Shown: piece after piece, positions 36,900 to 50,400 of the stretch
How positions within the stretch are numbered: position 1 is the stretch's first letter
How the letters are laid out: every line of letters begins with the position of its first letter
DNA from: Rotaria sp. Silwood1
Taxonomy: Eukaryota > Rotifera > Eurotatoria > Philodinida > Philodinidae
Length of the DNA: 64,000 nt
NCBI GenBank assembly: GCA_905250075.1
Contig: CAJNOP010000017.1
Coordinates: 967,017-1,031,016 of the forward strand
Reading direction: 5' to 3'
Position numbers and translations under genes: made by a program
Notes under the pieces: generated by a model
What the model was told of the DNA's origin: nothing
The model's database searches: none
The model's input: only the letters and a program-made list of their open reading frames with translations

Positions 36900-39454
36900 A
36901 TGGCTCCTCGTTTCCAAAAAGTCGTGCGTACAACACGACGAGATGATACAGAAATTAGTCGATGTATCAAGTATGAAAATTAAATATTTAGTTTTGAATT
37001 GTTTTTCAATTAATTATTTTGTAAGATTTACTGTTTTCTTTTTTGTTTGATTGTTTAGATATCTTATGTTTGGATTTAATATTCTTTTTTGGGTAACTAT
37101 TTTCTAATAAATTAACTTATAAAAAACTTGTTTTATTTAAGATTCTTGGTTTTATGATTACAGCTATTGGTATATATGCTTGGATTGAAAAAGATACATT
37201 TGATAATTTTGGTCGTTTAACAATGCGTGGAACATTATTTTTTGATCCAGCATTAGTATTTGTTCTTGTTGGAGTTTTTATGTTTTGTATTGGTTTTGCT
37301 GGATGTGTTGGATCATTAAGAGAAAATACTTGTTTATTACTTTTTGTAAGAAAGATTTCTATTTCTAAAGTTCTAAATTGTTTTCTTTGTTTTTTTGTAG
37401 TTCAGTTTTGCTTTGGCAATTATTTTTTTTGCTCAACTTGCATTTGGTACATTAGTTTTTATTTATCGCGAAAAGGTCTTAGTCATTTGTTTTATTTTTT
37501 CTATTGTTATATGAAATTCTTCTTGTTTCTTTATTTAGGTTAAAAATGAAGGTGAAAAACAATTAATGATTATGATTGAAAGTTATCGTGATGATCCTGA
37601 TTTACAAAATATGATTGATTGGATACAACGTGATTGGTTACATTGCTGTGGAGTTAATAATTATCGAAATTGGGAAAGTAATATTTATTTTAATTGTTCA
37701 TCAAAAATTGTTGGAAGTGTTGAAGCATGTGGTGTACCTGCTAGTTGTTGTCGAGCAGAATATTTTCATGTAAATGATTATTATTGATTGTTTATGAATA
37801 GAAAATTGAATTGCTTGTTGATTTCTTTTTAGAATAATAAACAATGTGGTTATGGAACTTTAGAATCATCAGCTGTAAGTTTATATTGAAATTTGAAGAG
37901 AAGAGATAAAAAGAACTTAATTATGACTTTAACGTATGAGTTGGAAGAATAATATGAGTTACAGCCAGTTGCATAAGTCTTTTCCTCCAGTGTTTTAAGT
38001 ACTGCACAGGATACATACGATGAATATGAAAACCAATGATAATTACAAATAGTGCATAGTAGAACGTAAAAAAGTACTGCAATTAAAAGGTGGTTCCCGT
38101 TCTCTACGAATTAATCAAAGATAATTATCGCGAATTTATCAAATGATTTAGAATGATCAAGCTGATTTTGTAGCACTTCTCACGCATAAATAGATTCAGT
38201 TTATCGAAATTTTGACGATTTTCGCTTCTGAACACGACGGCGGAGAACCAACTAGAGATTCTGGATTGGATTTATGTGAGAAATGTTTGAAGATCAGCCA
38301 ATCATTAAAAATAGTTCTTTCAGTAAAAATTATTTCACTGCTTGAATTCTATATCTGAGACTTCTTTCTTGTTCCAATCCCAAAGATAGACAGAATTACT
38401 TTCTGGAATTCCGGATGAGATGAACCGCAATGGTTTGAATGTAGTAATGGTTGTCGATATCCTTTTGAATGAATACCATTCAACAGAAGTCATACTATTA
38501 GACCTGCTCTATACCATGATTTTCTCTTCGGTTTTCGGAATTCGTTGGAGCTTGACTATTGAATTTATTGATCGATAGCGAATTGTCTTTCTAAATAACT
38601 CGTGAGAGGTTCTTTCGATCAGTATTATTCAGCTGCAATTTTCGCGTTTGTGGTCCTTTGGCCTCTTGATACTCCTATCTTTCTACTTCTACATAATAAT
38701 TTAGGTATAGAGCTAAGTGTTTTCCTAACTAATCCATTCGATTTGGCACTGTATCTTGCACAAGAATATACGTTCACCTCCGTCATTAAACAATTTTGTT
38801 TCAATGTTTTCGTCGAATCAAGTCTGACACTGTCATGTTTTGTTTTATCAAGGGGACATTGTATTTGATAGTTCAACTAGTAATTTCCGTCGAAGCGACT
38901 CATTCTGATAGACAATCGACTGCGACTCTTTCAGAACCGCAAAATAGTTGACCGCTTCGCTTACAACGAAGTAAGGTTTCGTAATCGAGACACTTTCTCC
39001 TCCAAACAAGAATGTTTATGATGATTTGTGGTTTACATAGCTATATATTGATCTTTCCTCAGCTTCTACAGAGCTCTAAACGGATTTGTTCTAAAGCTTC
39101 CAAAAAAAATTGCGTATTGAAGTATGATTCGAAAATTATCAGTTTATATATTCGATATTTATTGTAGGGTACACATATGATTTATACTGATGGTTGTCTT
39201 CCGAAAGCATCTCAATGGTTTGAACGACACATTCTGCCAGTGGCAATAGTGGTTGTTGTTCTTGCTGTACTACAAGTAAATATATCTAAAATAATCGTTT
39301 TCATTTTTTAAATTCTTTTAATAATATCTTTTTTTTAAAAAAAAAGATACTTGGTATTTGTTTTGCACAAAATCTTCGTAATGATATACTTGCCCAAAAA
39401 GCGAAATGGATATGGCATGCACATCCAATGATGAATTATTATCGACATCAATAA
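36900..39454 (+). CDS. TspanC8-type tetraspanin (TSPAN5/14/17/33 group)
   Basis: Eight exons (36900-36970, 37059-37092, 37142-37345, 37401-37475, 37539-37769, 37833-37874, 39168-39275, 39347-39454) give 290 residues. Four membrane segments lie near 24-49, 70-93, 104-123 and 241-262. The large extracellular loop (about 127-238) has the CCG motif at C164-C165-G166, the ASCC pair at 198-199 and eight cysteines in all, which defines the C8 subfamily. KYLMFGFNILFW, GFAGCVGSLREN and FGTLVFIYREK-like blocks match that group. In other animals TspanC8 proteins escort and regulate ADAM10 and so affect Notch signalling; that role is inferred here. Intron 6 is 1.3 kb and the others are short. A TTCAG acceptor lies 14 nt before the ATG. 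Confidence 0.93.
37875..39167 (+). other. Tetraspanin intron 6 (1.3 kb)
   Basis: The intron is bounded by GTAAGT and ATTGTAG. Two overlapping antiparallel open frames near 38602-38876 have no family resemblance. Nothing else is recognised. Confidence 0.75.
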
Positions 39455-41346
39455 ATAAATAAGAAATATTCTGTCAGATTAGAAATTTTTTTTTTTTCTG
39501 TTTTCTTTCAGGCTTATATATTGTCAGAAAACTAAAAGATCATCTTTGTAGATTGTGTGTGTGTGTCTTTCATTGTTCTCAATGTATTTCTGTAGATAAG
39601 TATATATATACATATGTAATAAGAATCTTCTTTGTTTCTTTTATGAAATGAATCTAACTCAAGTATCATTTTAACATATTAATAAACGATTTAGATATGT
39701 CTTTTTTTTTTCAAACGACTAATTTAGTTTAAAAAACGGAATATATAGTGATAGAAACTTTTTGAGATTATGATAATGAAGAAACAATAAAAGATCATTT
39801 ATGTTAATTTATTTAATAAATATAAATTTTCTCGTTCTACATTGATCAAATAAGATGATAGCTAAAATAAAAAACAGAAATAAAATATTAATAGTAAACA
39901 AACGAGATTCGACAAAGAACAAGAGATTTCTGATGTTGGTTGGAAATTTACGTTAGTCAGCTATTGGTAAGCTAACTTCTATCTACTATATCTGGATGAT
40001 ATGGACTTGGTTAGATCACAGTTTGTAGAAAAAAATCGAATGATACACTTGTCTGAACTTTTGTTTCGATGCGTTGTGATTGCTCGCGTGTTCTTTTATA
40101 ACAGTCGAATATTCGACTATGTTTCTTATTCTCTGTTCTAATGACATAACAATAATCGATGTTTACTGATACTGTTGAATACAACATTGAAATTGGTCTG
40201 TTCAGACTTCTACAATAAATGACGAGACGATTGAACATAGAAATGTTTACAGTCATTGATGAGCTAAAAGCGTACTTGTCGAACACAAAATTTCGTAGAA
40301 ACTTTAAAAACAAATACAATTAATTGAAATAATTGCTGATGAAATTATGGACAGAGCGTCTTCTTTTACTTCGTATGTTCAGTAAGAATCATCTTCAATT
40401 ATTACTCGGAACAGTATCACTTGTTTCTGCATGAATATGAATTAAAGGACAACATAAATCTCCTCTTTTGAAATTCATCAAGCGTTTGAGAACTATTCGA
40501 TTTGAAGCTTCTCGATCCTATTATGTCTGTACTAAAAACACAATGACTCTCCATATATATTGAATCGATTTTCTGTTCACATAAAATCATAGTTCGAAAC
40601 TGTTCTAATGAGTCGTTTAGTAAAAATAATATCTGACTAATCTGCAAGAAATGTAAGAATAAGGCTAAATATATTTAAGCATTATTAGCAGAATACTTGA
40701 TCTCAATATACAAATTTCAAAGAGTAGGACAAGGAAGACAGGACGTTCTCCAATGCTCTTCGAAGTACGAGGATATAGTAGCAGTACACAGATTATGGAC
40801 TCCCTGAGTACAGTTTTATAACTAAGGAAAATTCAGACCTAAATTCAAGAAGATAACGATTAGGCTTGTCAAGCCAGAAAAGCGGAAATAATGCGAAAAG
40901 TTGTTTTTAGTGGACTCTTCACATTCCCATGAGTTGAAATAATCTTTTGGATCTTCTCATAGCACTTCTTTACTCTAAAACTTCTCAAAACATAATAAAT
41001 AATACATAAGGAGGTTTGAATATTTTATGAAGTACATCAGTTTGGCATGCCGTTACATTTACTGTTGAATGATTTTTCTGTTAGTAATTATTTTTGCGAT
41101 AACACATATGCATGTTTGTACGATAATAAAGTGTTTCAAAGAATCTGTATTTCTACAATCATTGAATCTATTGACATTCGATTGCAAAACTCATTAGATA
41201 AAAACGTATCGTATTCGAAAAAACACTTTCGACTGTGGCTTTACTTGCTTGAACAGAACATAGTATACATAATATAGGCAAGAATAAACTGTAGACGACA
41301 GCTGCAACAACTTGATATTCACAGACTCTACTGTCTCAAAGTTTTT

Positions 41347-42252
41347 TTAACCCTTGACTTCTCAATGGGTCATATATGACCCTTTTGTAGAACGATCACA
41401 GAAAATAAAGGATATATGAGATTGAAAAACTCCCAAGACATTATTTGTAGGGAACTTCACAAGCTATCGATTGGTAAAAAAGAATATTTTGTTTCATTGC
41501 TCTACCTTCGAGATATATGATTTACAAAATGAATAATTTTGAAAAAAATGCAAAAGTTCGAAATTTTTTAAACAAAATGTTTTCCACTTGCAGTCGATAG
41601 AGGTCTTTTGGAATTTCTGTGTGATATTAATCGTTGAAAAAGTCCACTGCTGAATTAGACATGCTTCGAAAGCTTCATGATAACTCCACGAATTATACAT
41701 ACTAAGGAATACAATTGACTATGTAGTCACTGTTAGACAGATGAAGAGTAATCAAGAACAAAGTTAATATATGCGTTATAGACCTCAACTCATGAGAAGT
41801 TGAAATAGTATTTATGATGAATTAAATTCCTTCAGACGTTGCAAAATGGCTCAGAGTAAAATACGCTTAAATTTGACAATACGTATAAAAAAATCATGCA
41901 TTCTTTTATATTAATTTCTATCGGTTCATTCGTTGCATTTTTCCTATCACTTCAACAGTATGAGATAGATTCTGCTTCTGTCCAGTCAATAATGTGGTCA
42001 AAGAAAAAAAGATTAAGTCTTATGATGTCGTTCAATTCTCATTCTCTACCACATGATTTTTATATCAATCAAACCATGCTCCTTCAGAAATAGGACATTC
42101 GGTGGATTAGCCCACACCATTGACACATTTGACAGGCTAATACTCTATTTGTAAAGTTATTTTATCAGTGACTCTTCTGAAACCGCTATGGAGGGGGGGG
42201 GGGGGGGGGGGGGGGGGGGAGGGGAGAAAAAAAGCGAAGGCTAAAGGGTAAA
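41347..42252. mobile_element. Possible second piggyBac-like remnant
   Basis: TTAA at 41347 is followed by CCCTTGACTTCTCAATGGG and a perfect hairpin, GGGTCATATATGACCC. This is the same layout as the left end of the element at 19583. A candidate right end, GAAGGCTAAAGGG, occurs at about 42236-42248 but is followed by TAAA rather than TTAA. The left end is convincing; the right end is doubtful. Confidence 0.35.
42193..42219 (+). repeat. 27-base poly-G run
   Basis: An uninterrupted G run is followed by A and GGGG, in otherwise AT-rich DNA. It could form a G-quadruplex or could mark an assembly or sequencing problem. Confidence 0.9.
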
Positions 42253-42724
42253 TAAAAAAAACCAAAATTTCTCTCATGAAAAAGCAGTAGATATGGCAAC
42301 CTTGATAGCGGCGTACTATCGTACCTTATGCACTCTCGCGGTTCTCTCACAATGCTTCACATGCTTCCATCCCACCCTTGTTGTGACAGTTTTGTATTTT
42401 CACTGTGCTCTCGTATTTCCATTGGGCTCTTGTGTTTCCTACACTTCAAAGAGTACGGGAATAGGTTGTTTCCTCTTGGGTTCGAAAGAAAAAACTTTTT
42501 TAGTACTTTAGTATTACAAATAAACTACAAATATCCTTTAAAAGAATCTTAATTAAAAAAGTTAATAAATCATTCAAACGGAACTTACCAAATGTAGCGT
42601 TAGTTATGGAAAAAATAAAAATGTCTTGTGAACTTAGTAAGAATTTTGCATGAACGAGAATTCCTTTTTCTTTTCAAAAATATATAGAATAAATAAGAAA
42701 CACAAGTTGAAATTTTTTATTTAT

Positions 42725-44692
42725 TTATTGTCTAGGGCGTTTTATAGCACGATTTTCACATGACATTCCAGTGGAAGACCAAGTCGAAAATCCACCGAGT
42801 ATTTGATTGCAATTATCTGATGAAGAAGGTCTAATAACAACGAGTCGATTTGATTCATTGCCACTATTTTCATTTAATCCTACTGCAAAAAAAGAATCTA
42901 AAAAAAGGATAACTATATAAAAAAAAAAATTTTCTTAAATACCATCTAAGTTTTTTGTATATACATAATTGGACTGTTGAATTATTTCTTGTTTATATAC
43001 AATGATAATGTCTACTTTAGCACGAGCTATATTTCGATGAGGGAATGACGGCATAAGAAATATTAAGTTATGACCACTTCTCTTTATATTTTGAACTTGA
43101 TGTGACCAGTTAATATCTTTGCAGCTTATAGTAATAATAAAATCAGTTGTGTAATTTTTTGTAATAGGACCTTTCAATTCGATGCAAACTTTTTGATTTC
43201 CACACATTGGTCCATATAATGGAAATATATCTTCAATAGTAACGTCACCATAATCTGAAAAAAAATTTTTCATTTGTATTTTTGTAAGTTAAATAATAAA
43301 AACATTCTTCCTTACGTTCAGTCATAATATGAGAATATTCAATGCTAGTTTCGTCCGACAGATATGATTCATTTTCAATTAAATAAAAACGTGTGAATTG
43401 AAGCATTGATTGATTGAGTTGTCGACTTTTTATTAAATCTTTTGTTATTTTATCATCTTGTTTATGTTTAATATATTCAATCAAAAAACTACGAAAATAA
43501 TAAAATAGGAAATAATAAAATTTCAGAATTTCGAAATCGATTTACCTCTTTTCGCCTTTATCGTAATCTTCTTTAGTTACAAAAAAATATAATGAATGAG
43601 GTTCATTTGGTTCTTTGAAAACTAAGGATGATATATTACGTTCTTTATTATCAATAGTATATGGATGCGGTTGTTTGTCGATTCCAACGAGAGTTACTCG
43701 AATAATATTGGTTTGATTACTCCATGTTTTAGGGATCTAGAACATTAAAAAAATGTTTCTTAATTATTTGTATTAATAATTAATACTATACATCAATAGT
43801 TGGATATTCTGATTCAGTATTATCTTCACAACGTAAATAATGTGATGATTCTTTGCTCTCTTTTTCAGTTCGTGGACGAAATCTTGTACGTGGATGATTT
43901 TTTATTTGAATTTTTCCAGATTTTGAATAATCGCATTGTTTTACTGAAATTCGAAAAATAAACACCAACAAAAATTTATCAGTAAAAACTAGTATATGTA
44001 ATTATATACTTGATTGATATTGCAATTGTTCTTTACTGGATGTTTGGTTATTATTTGTACCTATTAGAGGAACATTAATAGTCGTCAATCTTATTTTTTA
44101 CATAAACATACTTGGAACAATATAAACGGGATTTACCGTTGTCGAATGTTGACAAACTAAAAATATATACATAAGTATAGAAAAGCACTTTGTTAACAGA
44201 AAATACATTGTTCACGATATATGAAGAAATATTTTACAATAAAAAAAAGAAATAATTTCTATCGTTTTCTTCATTTGTTTTAGATTTAGAACTCATTTAA
44301 AATTATATATATACAGTTATTCTTGATGATGTCAAGTTATAGACTAAATTATACATTTTGCTTAGTGAATATGACATCACCGTATTAACCTATCGGGTTA
44401 TATCATTAAAAATTTTCTAACTTACAATCAAAGGATGGATTGATGTCAGTATGAGAAATATTTTTATTAACATTATTAATGTCATTGATATGTCGTATAT
44501 CAAATGTAGTGGCCGAAGGGTCGCGTAAGAAGTCTAATATCTAATAACGAAATAGAACAATTGAATTGTTGATTTTTTTCAGACTAAAATTACTCCAGAA
44601 TATACTGGATCCTTCTTGAGTGTTGTTGGTGTTACTTCGAAGGGAAAAGATGAAGTTGGTGCTTGAATCAAATTATCAATGTTCGACATCAT
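42725..44692 (-). CDS. Divergent Rel-homology (NF-kB-like) transcription factor, copy A
   Basis: Nine exons (44692-44606, 44540-44426, 44156-44112, 44060-44010, 43943-43792, 43736-43546, 43488-43316, 43254-42943, 42882-42725) give 427 residues. A short N-terminal region leads to the Rel DNA-binding domain at about 117-271 (RFRPRTEKESKE, RVTLVGIDKQPHPYTI, QLNQSMLQFTRFY). An IPT/dimerisation domain follows at about 273-375 (GPMCGNQKVCIELKG to QQSNYVYTK). The C-terminus is basic (AIKRPRQ). No ankyrin repeats are present. The usual recognition loop RFRYxCEG reads RFRPRTEK here: RFR and E are kept, the redox Cys is Thr. Exons 43943-43792 (152 nt) and 43488-43316 (173 nt) match the lengths of their counterparts in the paralogue at 55 kb. 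NFAT is the alternative family, but the order and blocks fit NF-kB better. Confidence 0.8.
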
Positions 44693-46101
44693 GATTATGC
44701 AATTATCTAAAATTATCAATCGTTTCTTTGAATGCAATCTGCAAAATATCATAGCTGCATCAAAAAATAAAGTGGCTGTTTGATACTCTTCGTAAATTCA
44801 GCCGTGTTCAGACGTCTGAAAAAGGAAACTTCGAAAGTTTCGAAGATTTCAAGTATTTATGTTCGAAATTGCACGTTACTTCCTAAAATGATGTAATTTC
44901 CGCAATGACGCACTTACAGAAATTTCCAAAATGGCTGAAATTTCCAATATGTCTAAAAACTTTTGATTCGCACTGCTATATAGTAATCGAGCTGATGGAA
45001 ATTTCAGAAATATGGGTAATTTTCTTTTTTGGAAATCTGAACATACCTCGTGTGCTATCGTCATCACTTTCACGCTTCAAAATATAACTCTACGCGTAAA
45101 ATTCGATGAGGTCAGTGTCATCTGCTGTAATGTACTTGCACAATAACGTCATTGTGCGCAAAGATCCTGCTATGACATTTAGACTAATTACAAGTCCTTA
45201 TACAAATTATTCAAATGCATAAGAAACTTTTAGTAAAGCAGAAATTCTATCAACATTCATACACTTCTTCTTTCAGATCTTCGCCATATTTCGATAAATA
45301 TGAACTAAATCTGATAGAAAAATGATATACATATGTCGATGCAAGAAAATGTTTACGAGACACTGATGAGTCATTTAAAGAAAGTCAGTACGCTAAATAA
45401 TGGGAGTTACAGTACTAAGAATAACTTACAAACTACAAGAGAGAAAAAATCAATGCGATACTTTTTATTAGTCGGATAATATAGGAAAAAAGATTAACTT
45501 TGTCAAGAGATGTATATCAGTTTCGAATGTGTTTGTCTTTTTCATAAGAAATCCTGATCAATCTCAAATTCTTTCTAGTTTTTCTTGAAACATCAATTGC
45601 TGACTTCAGACTTTTGACGAAAAAAATACCTATGAAGATATTCAAAGAAGCAGAAATTAAAGATTGATATGTGTGCATAAATGAAAGCAATCAGAGAAAA
45701 AGAAGAAATTTAAGAACAAAACCAAGAAATGTTACTTCGGTGATATTAGTATACTCACAGTTACAATGACAGCGATTATACGGCCTATTTCAAAATTATA
45801 ATCTAATCGTCATTCTCAAGCATATTCTAAATCCTGGTCACTACCTTCGTTCTCATCTTCATCCTCATCTCTGTTCTCACTATCATTCTCGCTCCATCCC
45901 TCAATTCTATCTTGACCGGTATTTTTGTACTCAATCTCGTCCTGATCTTTGCCCTCATTCTCACCCCAACCCTGACTAGTTGTCCTCCTCCATCCTTAAT
46001 ATTGAAAATTTCTAATTTGGGATCTCTTAGTTATTATTGGAACAACAGGATTGATGAGAAGACATAAATATGTTCATATTAGTTCGGTTTCTTCAGAAAT
46101 T
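44693..46101. other. Upstream flank of Rel copy A, gene-free
   Basis: No exon is supported. Short antiparallel open frames near 44876-45087 look like chance. A C/T-rich degenerate tract sits at 45838-45990. Confidence 0.5.
45838..45990 (+). repeat. Degenerate C/T-rich simple repeat
   Basis: Variants of TCTCATCYTC and CTCATTCTCRC repeat over about 150 bp. The strand bias for pyrimidines is strong compared with its surroundings. Confidence 0.6.
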
Positions 46102-47064
46102 CTCAATTCTTCAAAAGAAGCCTATTGGATAAGATAACTCCCTTCATTGAAAAGGTCACTTATACCATTTTGTAGAACAACTTGTGGCACATTGAATGAC
46201 ATACAGCAAATTAAATATTTGCCAAATTTCTAACTTATTGAGAAGCTATAAACCACTTAAGAAATATTACAGTCATTGTGAGTAATATTACGAAATATTA
46301 TAACTCAACATATTCTCAAGACAACTGATATAAAACTCTGCTTAAATTTTACTCAGTAGAGTTTTGCTTATGTAGTTTTTAACTTTTATGATGCTTTAGA
46401 TTCCTTCAGGGTGTTCCTTGAGATAAAGGTGACCAATGGTACAACCCTCTAAGAAATTATGTCACAAAAGTATATAAGTATACTATGTAGACGTCCTCTG
46501 AATTGAAGTGCGTCAGAATCCAATCAATGCCTGTAAAACGTCAACTATACGATTCCTATAAGTAATAAAGTCTATCAATTTTGTAGCAAAGCTTTTTCGA
46601 GCGAAAAATTTTCTATCTATTAATAGTAAGCTCATCATGCCCTAACATTTGCTATATACGAATCTTTCTGTAAGTTTTATGTATTTTGTGAACGTGACTT
46701 CTATTTGATTAATAATAATACATATGTAAAGGTACACAGGGAAGGCAAGAGGAACAATCGAGTGTGACAACCTGAAAGAATAACTTTATTGCTACTCTCA
46801 ATAATGAGGTTTATTGAACGATTGCATCACTACACTTTCATCTATATTAGTACAACCACATATTTATATATACTAGTCATACAAGAGAAGACAAAGAGAA
46901 ATACTTACTGTCATTATCGATACTATGAAAAAGTCTTACTGAGAAAGGAAGAGGAGAGAAGTGTAACAATTAATAATCGTTACACAGAGCTTGAGAACTT
47001 CCAGAAGCACATATATATATAGGACAACAAAGATAAAAATAACTAACATAAATGGCAGAAAAGG

Positions 47065-47343
47065 GGTAAAGTGTCAACATGTCGAAAGGAAAATGTAGAA
47101 AGTGAAAATGTAGAAAAACAATGTAGAAAAGCAAAATGTCGAAAATTATGAACCCCTGTAAATCCTTGATGAAAAACTTTTTCTAAGATTTGATCAATAG
47201 AATGTAATACGGTACACATTCACAGAGCACAACAGTGAGGGTGAGGGCGAAATCTGTGACCAAAAAGGATTTAGATTTTCGACAATCTGCTTTCGACATT
47301 TTGCCTTTCGACATTTTTCCTTTCGACCTTTAACCACCTATTC
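47065..47343. repeat. Nested element built of inverted GTCGAAA-type tandem units
   Basis: The left part has repeated ATGTCGAAAGG/AATGTAGAAA units in forward orientation (47079-47137). The right part has the same units reversed (TTTCGACATTTTGCC, 47270-47328). CAGAAAAGG occurs just outside on both sides (47056-47064 and 47344-47352) and could be a 9-bp target duplication, though it is A/G-rich and might be chance. Confidence 0.5.
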
Positions 47344-47380
47344 CAGAAAAGGCATAACTACATATACGCATTAAATGATA

Positions 47381-47414
47381 TATAATATATATAGTTATAT
47401 AATATATATAGTTA
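47381..47414 (+). repeat. 17-bp tandem duplication
   Basis: TATAATATATATAGTTA occurs twice in direct succession without mismatch. Confidence 0.85.
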
Positions 47415-50400
47415 TAAAAGAAAAGGAAAAAGCCAACGAATGATATGTTATCTTTTTGATAGCACAAAGATAATATTTGATATGGTGACGCAGTGAACAA
47501 ATATTGGATCGAGACAGAAAAAGAGTGTGATTTCAATACTTTGGAATAGAATGAAGTACGATGAGTATTGTAATTGATTCCTACTTTGAAATATTGAGAT
47601 CGGACTTTTCCTCTTGTTCTGGAAACTTCCAAAAGTAGCAAAAAATTTTGGGTGTGGGTCCTTTACCAATAATACCCACACTTACACTCACACCCCATGA
47701 TCATCGTAAAAAAATGATCGTGAAGAATAGCTGTTAACGACTATCGTAACAATACGGGGGTTGAAGGCCGTTTAATTAACGGTTATCTATTTCTATCGTA
47801 TTCCTTGATAAGCAGCCGTTAACATAGACGAACTGAGCTGTTTTAACAGAATAGAATATCAAGACTTAATTCGAACTGTATGAAATACTAGTGTTACGGG
47901 TCGTTTGCGACAGTTGTCAAGATGAACCTGGGTAAAGTTTTTGAAATAAAGAAAGCTATTATGAGAATTATTAGATATATACGATTTGAAACAAATCAAA
48001 ACTCTAGTTGAGTAAACTTTAAATAAAGTTTTATATCAGTTGTTTTGGAAATATATTGAGTCATAATATTTTGTAATATTACTCACAATGACTGTCATAT
48101 TTCTTAAGTGGATTATACCTTCTCAATAAGTTCGAAATTTGATGAATATTTAATTTGCTACATACAATGCAATGTGTCACAAGTTGCTCTACAAAACAGG
48201 ATAGGTGACTTTTCAAATGAAGCATGATCATCTTGTCTGACAGGTTCATTTTAAAGAATTGAATGTTTTAATAACTTTGACACTTAGATTTCAAACTTAG
48301 TATTCATTCGAATTCTGCAACTCTACGCCTTATAAGTAATTCTTGTTTTGACATTTGTAGTTATGTACCAATCTTAAGACACAACGTGAACATATTTGGA
48401 ATTCAATTAATATGAAAAAGAATCGTAAGTTTCATAAGACATTATGACTACAAATAACAATGTGGCATCACAAAGCAGGATAAAATTGTAAATAATAGGA
48501 CAACAAATGGTTTTTGTGGCTATCTGTCGTTGAAATCCAAATTGATTTTGCTTGGAATATGGTGTATATAACTCATTGTATCTGTTTGCTTTCATTGCTT
48601 GAAAATGAAATAGGTGTAGAATTCTTTCTATTCTGTATATTTATTTCTACAACGTGCGTCACTCTGACTAACGCAATCATTCACCATCATGAGTCAATAA
48701 AAAGAAGGGATACACCACACATTCTCTTTCCATCATGAAGCCTTATTCATTGATGACGGTATCAACATTAATACATAGTAGATTGAGTGTGAAACAGAAT
48801 AGAAGTTAGTATTATTGAAAAAAAATACCGATTATGAATATGATTATGAGAATTAATCCATTTTACATGAAATATAAAATAGATAGTCACGAAAACTTTT
48901 AAAAAGATCATGTCTATGTCTTATCTTTCTATCAAAAGTAACTATATACTGACTTGTAAAGAGCTACGGATGTTTTCAAAACAGAACTCGGCAAGTTCTG
49001 GGTTGCACTTAGATTCAAAAATTCATCTTTTTTTTCAATATAGATTCAGGTTCGGACACATAAAAGATTGCATCCACAGTTCTGTACTAAATTGTAATAT
49101 CATGGTTAGGATTAGCAATTTGTTGATAATATCTTAATTAGTTTTACTCAACAAATTATTGAAATTATTTGATTGATAGAAGAACTCAATCTGGTTCAAA
49201 AAGTAATTCAAATATAATTAACTTTAAAAGAAACTGAAACTAGTTCTAGACAATGATTATGAGATACATATTTCTTTACATATACTATGTGAAAAGTATA
49301 TTGTATCAATCATTAGACACTAGTTTTGGGAAAATATTATATTTAGCAGAAGCTAAAAACAGATTTCAGACAACTGCAGCATTTGTTAAGATCCAAGACA
49401 ATACAAACGAAAATATAGTAGACGCTTGGATCTATGAGTAATTCTCTTAAATGATATCTAAGAAAAAACGCACGAAGTTGTCTAATGAGTTAAATTGTAA
49501 TAAACAATATTTGTTCTACTATATTTTATTTCTTCCTACATGATGGGGAAAAATGTTATTTTTCATTATTTGTTTTGATTTTTATTTTCAATTAAACTTT
49601 TTCTGATTATAAAAGCTATCGTTGTATGTTATAATGTGAAAAATTATTTCATTTCAATGTAATTTGAGTATCAGCTATTACATGTAATAAACAATCGTCA
49701 GTATGTTTCTCCTGATTTATAAATAGGATTACAATCTGGAAGAACTAAATGTTTGAAGAAACCCAATGAATACTATGATTATTATAGCAAAAACTATCAT
49801 CTCTGTTAATCATCTTTTTCTTCGATTAATATCACGTAATAAACGATACTAGCATGCCATGAGTAATGTTTATTTTACTTTTATGGTGAAATGAGATCTC
49901 GTATAAAAACAGTTGCTATAAGTAAAGTAAAGCTGGATGGTATAAAATAAGATGATCCCTATCAGCTTCTAATCATTTGAAAAAAGGATTCAAGCATTAT
50001 ATATACAACTAACTAATATAGATGAAACATTTAAACACAGAACTGAATGATATTAACTACGGTAAGTCTCTTTTTTTTTGTTTTGAAGAAGTAATTTAAA
50101 AAAGACAATATTTCTCTTTTCAAATAAAAATTTCAATGTAAATTGTGGATTATGTTTGTTTCATATAAGTGTTTAATATATTAATTAATTGAAATTAAAA
50201 CTAGCATGACTATCTTGCATTTTCTAGTGAAAACTTTCTTCAATCAAAGTAAATCATTGGAGTGACAATTAGAAGATAGGAATAATCAAAGACCAGTGTA
50301 CAACAGTCATCCTTTGTTATTCAGGTCCCAGAAAACAGCGTCATAAGTGATATAGACGGCGAAAGTCGGCGTCATTGCGTTGCTATTTTCCGCAAGCAGC

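Larger units (their letters stand above)
39455..42724. other. Intergenic region between tetraspanin and the first Rel gene
   Basis: The tetraspanin and Rel genes converge here, so both 3' ends face this stretch. No gene is supported. It holds a possible second TTAA element and a long G run, annotated separately. Confidence 0.55.
46102..48264. repeat. Long inverted-repeat element (~2.2 kb, ~265-bp arms)
   Basis: The left arm, 46102-46366, and the right arm, 47997-48264, are reverse complements with moderate divergence. Shared blocks include CAACTTGTG.CACATTG, AGCAAATTAAATATT, CCACTTAAGAAATAT, CAGTCATTGTGAGTAATATTAC and CAACTGATATAAAACT. The interior has no transposase-like frame but carries a smaller repeat cluster at 47065-47343. 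It is probably a non-autonomous DNA element with a nested insertion. Confidence 0.75.

Noticed and set aside
38602-38876. Two overlapping antiparallel open frames in tetraspanin intron 6
   Set aside because: Mirror-image frames without recognisable protein features, probably chance.
40011-40319. 102-codon minus-strand open frame
   Set aside because: Composition looks random and no adjoining exons or motifs were found.
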